Notes under the pieces: model-generated
Seen by the model: the letters and a program-made list of their open reading frames with translations, nothing else
Told to the model about the DNA's origin: nothing
Database searches by the model: none
NCBI GenBank assembly: GCA_003342815.1
Contig: PTEX01000013.1
Span: forward strand, 3,321,554-3,385,553
Length of the DNA stretch: 64,000 nucleotides
Source: Eudromia elegans
Lineage: Eukaryota; Chordata; Aves; Tinamiformes; Tinamidae
Reading direction: 5' to 3'
Position numbers and translations under genes: made by a program
In this document: piece after piece, positions 9,846 through 20,905 of the stretch
Layout of the letters: every line of letters starts with the position of its first letter
Position numbering within the stretch: position 1 is the stretch's first letter

Positions 9846-12800
9846 TTTCTGATGCTGCTGCTTCTGATGCCACTGCTTGCTGGGGAGCCCCTGCGCCGCT
9901 CCGGGCAGCGACAGCGTTTCATCGAGGGCAGCTCCGTGAGGCTGGTGCCTTGCGGTCACCCGCAGTGGGGCGAGGAGGCTGTCCCTTCAGCGCCGGCTCC
10001 TGCACCTGCCTGTGTAGCAGCAGCTACGTGAGAACAGCTGGGGTTTCTCCTGTGCGAGAGCTTGCTGTGCTGAGGCCTCGGGGTAGCAACGTGGCACCCG
10101 CTGCTGCGGCAGAGGGCGGGCAGGAGATGAACGAGTGGATTGGTTCTTGAGGAGGGTTGAGTGATGAAGGGCCGTTTTCCTTGGGCTTGTAGGTAAAGAG
10201 TTATCCCAAGGAGCAGCATGCCCTGCTGGAAAGGCTGAACCTGTCTTTGTTTGTGGTGGCGGAACTGTGCAGAGCACACAGACATGGTAACTTCATAACG
10301 CGCCTTCCTACCTGCACGGGTGGCGACGCAGAGTAACGCTCCGCCAGCAGCTGGAAGGTGGTGCTGTGGTGAACCCCGACCTCGTAAGAGCCTTTTTTTG
10401 TATCAAAGAGGCATAAAAAGAGGTTTCAGGCAAAGTTCTGTGTCCTACTGTGCATCTGGCAGAATGGAGGATAAGGAACACAGTTTTACACTGGCAGTTA
10501 TTAAAAATTGATGGTTTGTTGTGAAAAAGACTTTCTATGTAATCTTAGATAAATTATAATATATCCACGCTCATGTTCCAAAGGCTGGGAGCTTGAGCGG
10601 GTGCTGTGAGTGTGCAGGTTACACACCAGGACCCACTGTTAGGTGGGGGTCTCTCCATCTTTGGCCTACTCTTCCAGGGTGACAAGTTGCTCCCCTTCCC
10701 TCGTGCTTTCTGTCCTCCCAAGCAACCTGCCACTTTGAGAATATTCCTTTTCCCGACAGCCAGCATGGTACATTTGGGGGACCAATAGAGCACTCCCAGA
10801 AATTCTTGGGACAGCTTCAATCAGCCTTTGACTCAGTGGCCTTTTTTCTTACCAGAAATCTAGTAAAGATCAGTAATGTCTAGGAGACATCCCTGTGATG
10901 TCTCCTGCATAGTAAAATTGCCCCAGTGTAATGAGTTGTGCCTAGAATACCATAGTACAGTGGGAAAAATCTGTTGTCTGACTATCCTAATGAAATAAGT
11001 TAATAGAGAAATTACTGCACACAACTAAACTTGCAGTAGCGTGTATGCTGTTCAGCTAGAAGGCAATGGTTTGATATCAGAATTGGTAATATAAAGCTCA
11101 CCTTAGATCTTGTTAATTCTCCAGCGACTAATATGAAAATGGGCTTCCGTCTGAGGGAAACTTGATGTCTTACACAGGTTTTATATGTGCTGATGGACAC
11201 AAACACTTAATCTCTAGGCTGCACATTGAGAATCCATCTCGGCAGCAGAGCAGACAGGAAGGCAAATGGGGACAGAGGTGCAGATGGCAAGGAATGCGGC
11301 TTCCAGAGGTTGCTGCCTGCTTTTCCACATGGAAGCCGGGTCCAAGGACACAGTGGAGCTGCACAGAGGGCTTGGAGGGCTCCCCACCTGTCCGGGCCTC
11401 TCCTGTTGGCTCTTGTGCAGCAGGGCCCAGAGACTGGCCTGGCTTTCATCCCCATCCTTCTCCTGGATGGATCTGGGCAGAGGAGGGATGTGTGGAGGGC
11501 CTGGTGTCTTTCCCAGCCTCCCCAAGGCTGCGATGGCCTGGTCCAAAGTAGGAAGCACTCTGCAGCGGGCGCCTGCTTTGGTAGAGCTGAAACTCACAGC
11601 AGAGCAGACTAAATAACTGGCATTATTGTGCAGCATCTATTATTTTCTACTTAATTATCTGCAAGTAGATATCTACAGCTTGGGGAGCTATTATTTTGAT
11701 TCCTCTCCGAATCTTCTTATTCAATACGTTAAAAAAAAATCTGCTCAACTTATTTCAAAACAAATTGCTAAATTGCTAAGATATTTTCTAAATGGGTTTA
11801 GAGAAACTAAAACACATTTTACATAACTACATTTGTAAAGCATTATAACCTTTATATTCATTCACTATTAATGAACTGTGTTTTGGAAATGCAGTGGAAA
11901 TACAGCTAGATAGGAAATAACTTTTGTCTTCTGTAGAAATTTAGGGGAAAAAAAAAATGTACAGCTGACTTCTGTTGCAATTACTCTTGTACTTTCTTCC
12001 CAGTATGTCCCATCACTTGCTGTCCTCCCTCTGCTATCTTGTTTGTAAGGGTTTGATGTAGGAACGTTCTCATTTAGTGTTTTTCTTTAATATTTTATTT
12101 TCTACAGAACATAACAAAATTAGCTTTTTGCTGTGAACAAGTGGTACTATACTATAAATATCTGACAGAAGCATGTCTCTGCTAGGTTAAATCTGGAACA
12201 CTTACCTTAATTTCCATAGGAGTTGCCCTGTAGTGACACTGGAGCAAGTCAGAGTTGAGTCCTGATCATACAAATCTCTCATCCAGCCTTTGGTGTCATA
12301 ATAGAAGGTTTTGGGTGCTCAGCTTTTTGCATAAATAAATCCCAAATTTCTGCTTATATAAGCAAGAAGGCAGCGTATGCAGCTATTGGCAGCAGATAGC
12401 CCTGCTAATTTCTGTGCTCCCCCAGAAATAATTTGAAGAGCCTCAAAATTGTCATTAAAATTCAGTTATTTGCCTTCACATCTACCCGTCCAGCTGTGGA
12501 GAAGCATCTTCCTCCTCTCCCTGGAGCTTTCACCAGGAAATCAGCTCCCAAGGAGGAGAGCAAGGCTGCAGCCGTAAGGGGGTCTTGAGGTAAAAACAGG
12601 CAAGGACACAAGCAGTAACCCACAGGGCCCAGTGCTGGGATAAATAACAGGACCGTGGGATTCAGTGGCTCAAGATTTCACATTAGTTCTGCTTTTTCTT
12701 GACGACCACGTAGATCTTTAATACTTACTGTGTGATTGTCTTGCTGCTGCTGTATATGATTATCACAATTCTACAAAGCAAAAAAAGAAACAACCCCCCT

Positions 12801-13369
12801 GAAGGTCAGCTTGGCAGCTGGGATAACTTGGCACGGCTCCGCTCCCTTCCCTAGAGCCATGCTGGCTTTCACCAGCTGCATCTCTGTCTCCAGCTTGTCA
12901 CCCCGACAGCCAGTTACTGAACAAGCCTTCACCATGGCCCAATATTCATGCACGGTAATGGACTCCAGGGTTTTGGTGGGGTCAACCAGTTAAGCATAAG
13001 CACACATATCAGAATAAAATCCTTTTTACTCTCTCATTTTACATCGTAATCAGCGGAGTTAAAGCTGGTGCCTCTCCTTCTCCCGACCTGTTGGTTGCCT
13101 GCTACAGCCCGGCCGCTCTGGGAGGAAGGATGGGTTCCCTGGCATGGTCATTCCTTTAAGGTCCTCGAAGGGGGCATCTCCCCTGGGCACCACGTGAGGT
13201 GGTGCCTCGTGGAGCCCATAACAGGGCTGCGTTCCAGGCCTGTACCTGGAGCCTCGGTCTAACGGGTTTTGTAGCCTTGGCTCATGCCAAGAAGTCTCAC
13301 CATGCTGCCTACATGCCTTCCTGTGCCATTGGCTACCTCTGTGTCACATACTTGAAAACACAGGGGTTT
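9846..13369. other. Non-coding DNA, mixed composition
   Basis: No gene I can support. A weak - strand micro-exon pattern occurs at 12206-12227: acceptor CTACAG, 22 bases, then AAG followed by GTAAGTGT. Overlapping open frames on both strands at 11160-11640 have no domain. Confidence 0.45.
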
Positions 13370-13465
13370 ATGTATCTGTTATGTATCTGTTATGGTATGT
13401 ATCTGGATAAACCTACATATCTTTGAAGTGAGAAGACTCTAACCTCTTAAAGATACATACCATAA
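13370..13465. repeat. Short tandem repeat and inverted repeat (hairpin)
   Basis: An 11-base unit (TGTATCTGTTA) is repeated at 13371-13381 and 13382-13392. Starting within its last copy, a 15-base arm (13390-13404) is perfectly complementary to 13451-13465, leaving a 46-base loop. The loop is long for a microRNA precursor, and no known microRNA seed was recognised. Confidence 0.75.
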
Positions 13466-16400
13466 ATGTGTTTCAAGCAGCAGCCAGGGAGAGCTGATAT
13501 CCTTCAGTTCAATATTAAGACTCACCACTTGGATCTATTAATCATTGGACCCATTCATCTTTTGACTTAACCCACTGAGTGCCTCCTGCACATGACGTCT
13601 GCAGTCTGAGAAGGTTAAATTCACAGGGACAGTGTTGGGTTGCTGGTGAGAAGTGCCGTGGTTGCCTTCATTCTGACTGCACTGGTACCAATGTCCCTAT
13701 CTTCACACAGTAACACAGCAATTGGAGAATCCATGTCAAGAAAGGAGGGGCTCTCACATCCCTCTCCTTCCCGCCTGTAACCTGCTCTAAGCGTGGAGCT
13801 CTTCTGCTCCTCCTTTTGAAGCGCTGCCATCGGTGCTCGAGGTTATGCGGGTCAGAGGAACGGAGCAGCGGGGAGCATGACACAGCCGCTTGAGAGAGCA
13901 CTGAGTTACGTGGGGCAATCCTGGATCTCTGCCTTCCAGGACTCCCTTGGCACTTTACATGAAGAATAAAACATATTAATGGGCTTTTGAGAATTCCTGA
14001 ATATGACCTGAATCCGAGCCTATCTGCCATGTTAGCGTAACACCTTCTTGGCAGCCAGGCCTCTTCTGTAGCTTTTGGCTTTGAAATCTGTTTTGGAGAG
14101 GCAGGAGGCGTTTTGGAGATCTCGTAGCCAGCACCTGTCAGCGTAGATAGGAATCAGGCCCATCAAGCACCGTGTTTGTGTGCTTTCCACAGAAAACTCT
14201 CGCTGCATCCAGCATTGCTGCTTGATTGTGGACTGTTAACAGTGAAAAACGACTGGTGGTTTTAACATTCGTGTGGAGTGTGAGAGGTGGATCGGGTTTA
14301 GACTCTACTTGTATTTTAAATAACTGTTTTAGCAGTTACACAAATGCACTGTGCTTTAACATTTCCAGGAAATGCAAAGTTTGTGACTAATGTTAAAATA
14401 ACAGGAAAGGGAGTGAGATACGGATGAGCAGGCTCTAGAGCAGTTCTGATTCGCTCAGCCTCGCGCCCCTGATCAAGGGGATCAAGAAGGGGGGCCTTTA
14501 GCACTGTAGCCCTTGTCTGCTATGTCTATGCTACACTGTTACTTGCTGATGTTGCTTGCTTGTTTTCAATATCTAGAAAACCAAATTCCGATTACTTCAG
14601 AATTAGATCAAATTCTTCTAATGCTTGACTTTATTATTAGAACTCCGCATGCAAGAATGAGAGCAGAGCTTTCTTATTTTGAGATGATTGGGATCTAAAG
14701 CTAGGCGAGGACCCTCCTTCTAATTCTGATCTCTGATAAATCTATTTTTTTAGCATTGTGTTATTGCTAGTGTACAAGCCAGCTGTTCAAAAACACAAAG
14801 TCATCATCTTTCTGATTTATAAGTGTGTTATACTGTACCGGCATGAGTAACCCATGTAGAGTATCATTCCCATAGAGCAAAACCAACACAAATCCCCATG
14901 ACTCAGGGATTTGTCTCAATGCTCATGTCTGAACTCTCATTAGAGATGAGTATGCTTAAAGATCAAAAGGAAAGTACACTTGCTAGTATTGTTTAATGCA
15001 TAATTGACACTGTCAGAATAAAAACCAAAACAGTCCATGGCTGGATTAAGCATTGGTGCTACTAACCAACTCCCATAGAGGATCCTTCCATTTTATTCCA
15101 CCAACTCTGCCCTCTCACAAGTGTTGCGCCACCATCTCAGACATCTCCAGGTTTTAATGACATCTTCTCCAGTGGCGTCTTCCTCCCTGGATCAGTTATT
15201 TCCCTGTAATAACAAGGAGTGGGAGAGCCAGGGATACTCTGTTGCTGCACGTGGCTCCAGTTCTCAGAGAATTCTCAATGGAGGCAGAATCTAAAATAAT
15301 CTAATGGTTTATACAAGTGTGATTCAAGATCAGTCCAAAACTCTGCTTTCAATCTCAGACTGAGTCTTAATATCAAGAGTAGGCCTGTAGTCAGTCACTC
15401 AACAAGACAGAATTCAAGAATAATCTGATTTCTTATCGTTTTTATTCATTTTTATTGAATTAATATTTATTTTCTTACATAAAGCTTCTTCTTCCTCAAA
15501 CAAGCTGGTACAGGGCAAGGTGAAACCCACCTCCTTGTCCTCTCCCCAAGCCCAGCCCAGCATAGCCAAGCTCACGAGCACACCCCAAGCTTGAGGAGGA
15601 AGCCCATCCGCAGCAGCGCTGCCTGTTGCATGGAGTGGCAGGGCTGCTTAGTCTGCATGGAGGAACATCCCTGGATGCCCTCTGCCTTCCTGCATTACAG
15701 TCCTGCACACAAAGTAAGGACTTTATTCCCATACATCTTCATCACTTTTATAGGCTTTTCTTGTGCCAGTGCTAAAGGGGACAGCAATTAAAACTACGGA
15801 GCTTTCGTATTTATGCATCTCTTCAAAACCTTGCTTTTTTACTAGTTGACCTTACATCACTTCTTTCCCTTCTTCTCTTCCCCTCCTCCCTCCAAAAAAA
15901 CGGTTTTAAATTTTAGGAGTCTTAATTGATGGGATGGAGCAACCTCTCTTCCCAGGGAGGTCTCTGGCACAGAGCGACACAGAATGACATTTAAAGAACT
16001 CGCTGCTTGGCATGAAACCGAAAGGAATTTTTTATGTTCTCCTTACCACTTCTGTAATTTTCCTATACACCAGTAGTGGTATAATAGTATTTGCTGCTGA
16101 TCTCTTTGGCATCAATTCTAGGGAGGTTCCTCCTGATCTGCCTCTGTGTGAGTAAGTTTAGGATTAGATCCCTATTCTGGAGGCGTCTTCCTCAATGTTC
16201 TGCAAACCATCCTGTGCAAGTCTGCGGTAGGTTCCTCGTGACAGAATTAATGCTTTTGACCTACAACAGGTGCTTCATGCAGACAATACTGCTTTAAACA
16301 GAGAGCTGTCTAAAGAACAAGTGGATCCTGGGTGTTTAAGCTAGACCTTTTGGGGTTGTTTTCCTTTTCTTTGTAAGAACTCACTTGAAATATTTATAAT

Positions 16401-16679
16401 TGAGAACCTGATATTTCTCCAGTAAGGAATCTCCCACCCACTTCTAAAGGCTTAAGAATGTATCTAGAGTATACGTTGTTTAAAGTGTTTATTTTCTGTG
16501 GAGTACACGTAGAATTGCTACCTTGGACCTGATCATAAATGTGTAACTGTTGTGAATGTTTTTGTTATGAAAGAAAAACCTATAACGAATTAAATATGTT
16601 TCATGAATGGAAAGTAGGTCAAATTTTGGGCTGAATTATCCTTACATTACACATTGATTGTTTGTTTTTGTATGCAGGA
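13466..16679. other. AT-rich non-coding DNA
   Basis: No exon or gene recognised. The - strand open frames at 13621-13830 and 13668-14030 overlap in different frames and show no domain. A T/A-rich block lies at 15420-15490. Confidence 0.5.
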
Positions 16680-16970
16680 CTGTGGGCTTGTCTACATTCA
16701 GAATTATTCCAAAATACTTATTAGTTATCCTGCAATAATCACTCTTGCTTAAACCCATGTGTAGCCAGATCTTATGCCAGCATAAGAATTCCCTTTCTCG
16801 AATTATCTTAATCCACTTTGAAGGTGGATTAGGTGAAACTGGGAGAGAGCTCTGTCACTGCAGAGTGAGCGAGTTACCTGAGCACAGCTCTGCTTTACAT
16901 TCACATCCTACCTTACTCCAGCATAATTTTCCTGGGCCGTGATGCTCTTAAGATATATCTACATAGCAAA
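16680..16970. repeat. Possible ancient DNA-transposon-derived sequence
   Basis: Begins with GGCTTGTCTACATTC (16685-16699), a block reminiscent of the ends of hAT-type short elements in sauropsids, and ends with ATATATCTACATAG (16953-16966). The two TCTACAT blocks are in the same orientation, so they are not terminal inverted repeats; the assignment is weak. It contains a K50-homeodomain-like palindrome, listed separately. Confidence 0.25.
16809..16831. promoter_or_regulatory. Perfect palindrome of paired TAATCC sites
   Basis: TAATCCAC (16809-16816) and GTGGATTA (16824-16831) are exact reverse complements around a 7-base spacer. TAATCC is the binding core of K50 homeodomains (OTX, PITX, GSC, CRX). 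This is a motif match only. Confidence 0.35.
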
Positions 16971-18269
16971 TGAAAGTGTGATTAGAGACATTCCAGCCTG
17001 TCCTTTACTCTCTCCGCCATGAGTAACAGCAGTAATGAAAGATGGGAGCAGAGACTGGAGCACAGCCCATTAACTGGAGCGTATTTGCAGGAACCCTTCC
17101 AGTTGGGCAGAGCCTCTGCCCAGGCCCTGGCCATCACATCCTGACACAGTTTATGTCCCTTGCGCCTAATGCCGGGGTGGGAAGGCCTGTCTTTATCTCT
17201 GGCGCGTGCAAACCCCAAAATTGCATGTGTGAAAGGACTGAGCCAAATGGAAAACTTGACTTCGGAGGCTAATCACACTGGAGGAGCGGCAGGGCTCACA
17301 CATTTCTAACACACACCCCATTGACAACCAAACAAAGTGTTGTCTGCGTGGCTGCATAGGCCAAATTAAATACGCTGCAGACAAGCACCACTCGGTTGAT
17401 TTTGCTAGGGCTGAATTTGCCTCCATGGATGAGTTCTTGCTCATTTGACTAATATTTGTTTTGTTGCCTCTTTGCTCGTTTGTTTGAATGAAATAAATGC
17501 ATTTTAATATTGCTTTAAATGCATCCCAAATACAGTAGCTCGATTAACTAATTCCCTCTAAAACGTGGAACAAATACAACTAAAATCTCCCTGCGATGAG
17601 AGGTATTGAGCAGTTGGAAATCCCATCAGGGAGGGCTATGCTGTACACATCATGCTCTTAAGCAAATTCCCAGCATCAGTCAGAAGAGCATCACTTAATA
17701 ATGAACATCAAAATAAAGAATCAATCAAGCAGTACACAGCGCTTTTCAAGTCTACCAAAAAAAAAGAACTTACCAGTAACAACCTCTGCGGAGGTAACAC
17801 AATATAGAAAAAGAAGGCTGGAAAATATAGTTTAAACATATCTCAAAAAACAGTTCCAGGGGAAGGGAAACAAAAATGAAACAAATGAAACTCTTGTCTT
17901 CATAGCCAAGCATCTTGAGTATCTTGGGTTAAAAAAATGCACTGTCAATTTCAGGCTCCTTAAACTTCTGCTAGTACTTGATCATATTCCATGAGGTCTT
18001 TCCCCTCCCCCCCAAAAAAAGCCACTCTTTTCCCACTGAAAAAAGACGATCTCACCATTTAAAATAAGGTGCTTTTCCAGAGGCACTGGGTCCAGCAACA
18101 GAAAAGGTGTAAACGCACTTCTCCCTGATTTCATCTTCTTGAAAAAAAGAGAAGAAAAGAAAGCGGAATAGCAAAACCTGATTAGTAACAGTACTAAACA
18201 AAGGCATTTCTTTCCTTTGTTATTTTTAAATCAGGAAAGTAAATGGGAAGTATTAATGCTAATATTACG
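16971..18269. other. AT-rich non-coding DNA, possible conserved element
   Basis: No gene seen. The part at about 17420-17720 is AT-rich but not low-complexity, with several ATTAA/TTAAT cores, and has the look of a conserved non-coding element; this is an impression. A - strand donor-like CTG followed by GTAAGTTC lies at 17768-17775. Confidence 0.4.
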
Positions 18270-19144
18270 GGTGCACAGGCGATGTCTCAAGGAGCGGACC
18301 CGAGGCAGATGCAGCTGCGAAGCACAGCTCTGTAGGTCTGTTTCGGCCCCGCTTCCAGCACTCTCCCTTTGCGAACTCTCCGGCGCGGCGCCGCTCACCT
18401 GGCGTGCCTGGCCCGGTGCGCCGTGCTCTCCACGCAGGGACGGGACGGGACGCGCAGTGCGGGGCAGGTAAACGCGACCCGCACCTTCCCGCCAGCTCTG
18501 ACGCGGTGTCGCCAGGCCGGGATGTTCCCAGCACACACCTAACGACTCCCCTTTGGCCTTGCCGGGCGCAGGCGACAGCAGGCCTGGCTCTGCAGGCAGT
18601 AGTGAGGAAATGCCCCTGGGCGCAGAGGCTGCCGAGTGCGGGGCACCCATGCAGGCAGGCACTTGCAGGGGCTTGGCGTCCTCGAAGTGCTGGCACCACC
18701 AAAAGCACATGGACGTGGCTCGTCACCCCTCTCGGAGGCTGCCATTACCCACAGGCGGGTTCGGGCACGAGGCGGGCTGCCAAACGCGCTTCAGCCCTCG
18801 CTCTAGGCTTAGGCTCACTGCTTTTCCCTAGAAGAGCCGGCTGTGGGAGACGGTGCTGGGGGCCGGCGGCGGAGCGAGGGAGAGGATGAGGAGGAAGGTG
18901 CCTCCTGGCCGCTCGCCCTTCCCGCGGGAGCCGCCATTGCGCGGGGAAGGCGCGGGGCGCCGCGGCCCCCGGCCGCCCCCAGGCCTGCCCCACCGCCCAT
19001 CCACGTGGCGCCCGGGCTGCCTTCCCCGCGTGGGCCGCGCGCCTGTCCCCGCGCCGCCGCCGCCGCCGCAGGGCTGCCCGGCACCCGCGCGCGCTGAGGC
19101 GGCCTCCCCCTCATCCCCACAGCGCCCGTGTTTTTTTTTTCCAG

Positions 19145-19199
19145 GTGGCACTTGCCGGGGACCAGGAGGGCTCGCTTGGCACTGAATGTCACCCTGAAG
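19145..19199 (+). other. Candidate 55-base exon in CpG island B
   Basis: A strong acceptor (ten T's then CCAG, ending at 19144) is followed 55 bases later by AAG and the donor GTAAAATG (GT at 19200). The 55 bases have one frame open throughout (18 codons). One ATG in another frame is closed after three codons. Whether it is coding or untranslated cannot be told; no family is recognised. Confidence 0.3.
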
Positions 19200-19530
19200 G
19201 TAAAATGAAAGACAAAAAGATGAACGCGCGCTCGCTTCCTTCCTGCCTGCCTGCCTTCCTTCCGCGGCGCCGCCGCCGCCGCTCGCGGCCGCACCACAGC
19301 TGCCTTTGCATTCTTATTTATATTTTTTTGCAAAAAAAATTATATATTTTTATTATTATTTCTAAAATGCATGCCAAGAAACGTGCACGTACCCGGTCAC
19401 GAGCCCAGGAAAAACCCGGCCGCTTTCCCCTTCCTCCTGCCAAGTTATCATTGAGAAAACAGACAGGCGGCGTGACGTCCCGGGTCAGGCCGAGTGCGGA
19501 GCGGCGCTACCAAAGCGGCAGGGAGGCCCG

Positions 19531-19680
19531 GGCCGCCTCCGCCGCCGCCGCCGCCGCGGGCGCCGCCGCCGGGGCCGCCGCTCCGCGCGCCGGGGCCGCC
19601 GCGCCGCGCCCGCCGCCGCCGCCGCCGCCCGCGCGCCCCGCGGAGCCGCCGCCGCGCGCCCGGCCCGCGCCCGCCGCCGC
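19531..19680. repeat. (GCC)n-rich low-complexity core
   Basis: Imperfect GCC/CGC triplet tracts make up most of these 150 bases. In the open frames they read as poly-Ala, poly-Arg or poly-Pro. This kind of tract is common in 5' untranslated regions and promoters and tends to vary in length. Confidence 0.85.
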
Positions 19681-19803
19681 GCGTCCCCCCCCGCGGGCGC
19701 GGAGGTCGCGGGCGCCCGGCGGGAGGAGGCGTGTGTTAAAGATTTTGCAATGTCCCTGCATGGTGTGTTAGACTTTCCTAGCAAAGAACCCGGCGCCGGC
19801 TTC

Positions 19804-19860
19804 TTTAAAAGCCCCGACGACTCACCTGACTAGAGCCGCCTGCGCCTCCGCGCTGACCAG
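19804..19860 (+). promoter_or_regulatory. TATA-like box and candidate first-exon end
   Basis: TTTAAAA at 19804-19810 could place a start near 19835. The sequence GACCAG followed by GTAACG at 19861 is a usable donor, giving a very short first exon if both are used; a start further upstream is equally possible. The CRE-like TGACGTC lies 330 bases upstream. Confidence 0.3.
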
Positions 19861-19949
19861 GTAACGCGCGCGGCGACCTTGGCGCCGCCGCGCACCCTGC
19901 GCAGGGCCCTGCGGCGGGGCGCGCTCCGGAGCCGGCGCCAGCAGCGGAG

Positions 19950-19997
19950 CCCCCCCCCCAGCCCCCTCCCCCCCGCCGCCCCCAGACCCGGCCCCCC
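19950..19997 (-). other. C-rich tract, potential G-quadruplex on - strand
   Basis: Successive C runs of about 10, 5, 7, 5 and 6 separated by short spacers; the complementary strand therefore has enough G runs for a quadruplex. A separate 12-C run lies at 2993-3004. Confidence 0.6.
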
Positions 19998-20456
19998 GCA
20001 CCTGCCGGGAGTCCGTCCCCGAGGAAAAAAAATTAAAAAAAAAAAAGAGAAAAATCCGGTGAATAAAAAGCAGCCACCAGGGTGGGGGTGGGGGCTGATG
20101 CGCAGCTCTCTGGCAATTACTTAAAATTACTGGCGGGGAGGGTTTTTTTCCTCCTTTTTTTTTTCCCGCTGACGGAGCCCGGCACTTGGTGCTGCCCCCG
20201 CTCCGCGCGGCGCCCGCCCCGCGAGTGCCGGAGTTTGCGGAGGGCTCCGCGGGGGCCGCCGCACTCGGCGCGCCGCTGCGGCCGCCGTGCCCTTGGGCGC
20301 GGGGAGCGCGGAGCCTCCGCGGGCGCGCAGCCCGGCCGGGCGCGGGACGCGCTCAGGCCTGCGGCGCCCTGCGGCGGGACCCCGCGAAGTGGGCGGCCTC
20401 GCGCCCCGGGCCGGCGGCTCCGCACCGAGCACGAGCCCGCGGACAGACCCTTGGCT

Positions 20457-20506
20457 TTTATTATTATTAATTATTATTATTATTGTTGTTGTTGTTGTTA
20501 TGATGA
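20457..20506. repeat. Compound triplet microsatellite (TTA)n(TTG)n
   Basis: TTA/ATT repeats pass directly into GTT repeats and then ATG triplets, an AT-rich insertion within the CpG island. Confidence 0.9.
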
Positions 20507-20905
20507 TCCCGATTCTCCGCTCCCACCCCGCGGGCCCCGCGCTCCGGCGGCACGAGGACACGTGCGGGCTCCGGCGCCGCAGGGGCAGCGCGCGGGGCGC
20601 TCGCGGCGCCGGCGCGGAGGGCCGCGCGTCCCGGGCTGCCTGGGCGGCGGCGGGGCAAGGCGGGAGCAGGGCCGAGGAGGCGGGAATGCGGGAGAGCGGC
20701 GGGACGGCGCCGCGGAGCGAGGGGTGCCCTCCCGCGCCCCCTGCCCCGCCGCCCCTCCCCGCCGTCCTGCCTCTTTTCCTGCTGCCGGGAGACTTCAGCT
20801 CTAACAGCGAGCCCCAACAGCAGCAGAAATGCTCCCTCTCCCCCCAGATATGCCTGGGTGCGGGCAGTGACCTCTGTATAAACCCAGCTAAGTTTTAAGC
20901 ATTTA

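Larger units (their letters stand above)
18270..20905. promoter_or_regulatory. Large CpG island B
   Basis: Second extended CpG island, densest from 18840 to 20830. It is interrupted by an AT-rich block at 19310-19370 and a triplet microsatellite at 20457-20506. It contains a CRE-like TGACGTC (19473-19479), a TATA-like TTTAAAA (19804-19810), a TATAAA at its right edge (20877-20882), and two + strand donor candidates (19200 and 19861). It probably holds an alternative promoter. Its long Ala/Arg/Pro frames on both strands are composition artefacts. Confidence 0.85.

Noticed and set aside
16684..16970. Terminal inverted repeats of a hAT element
   Set aside because: The two TCTACAT blocks are in direct, not inverted, orientation; kept only as a low-confidence repeat.
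19145..19771. 208-codon + strand frame across CpG island B
   Set aside because: Most of it is (GCC)n-encoded Ala/Pro/Arg or AT-rich filler, with no family resemblance and a donor at 19200 inside it.
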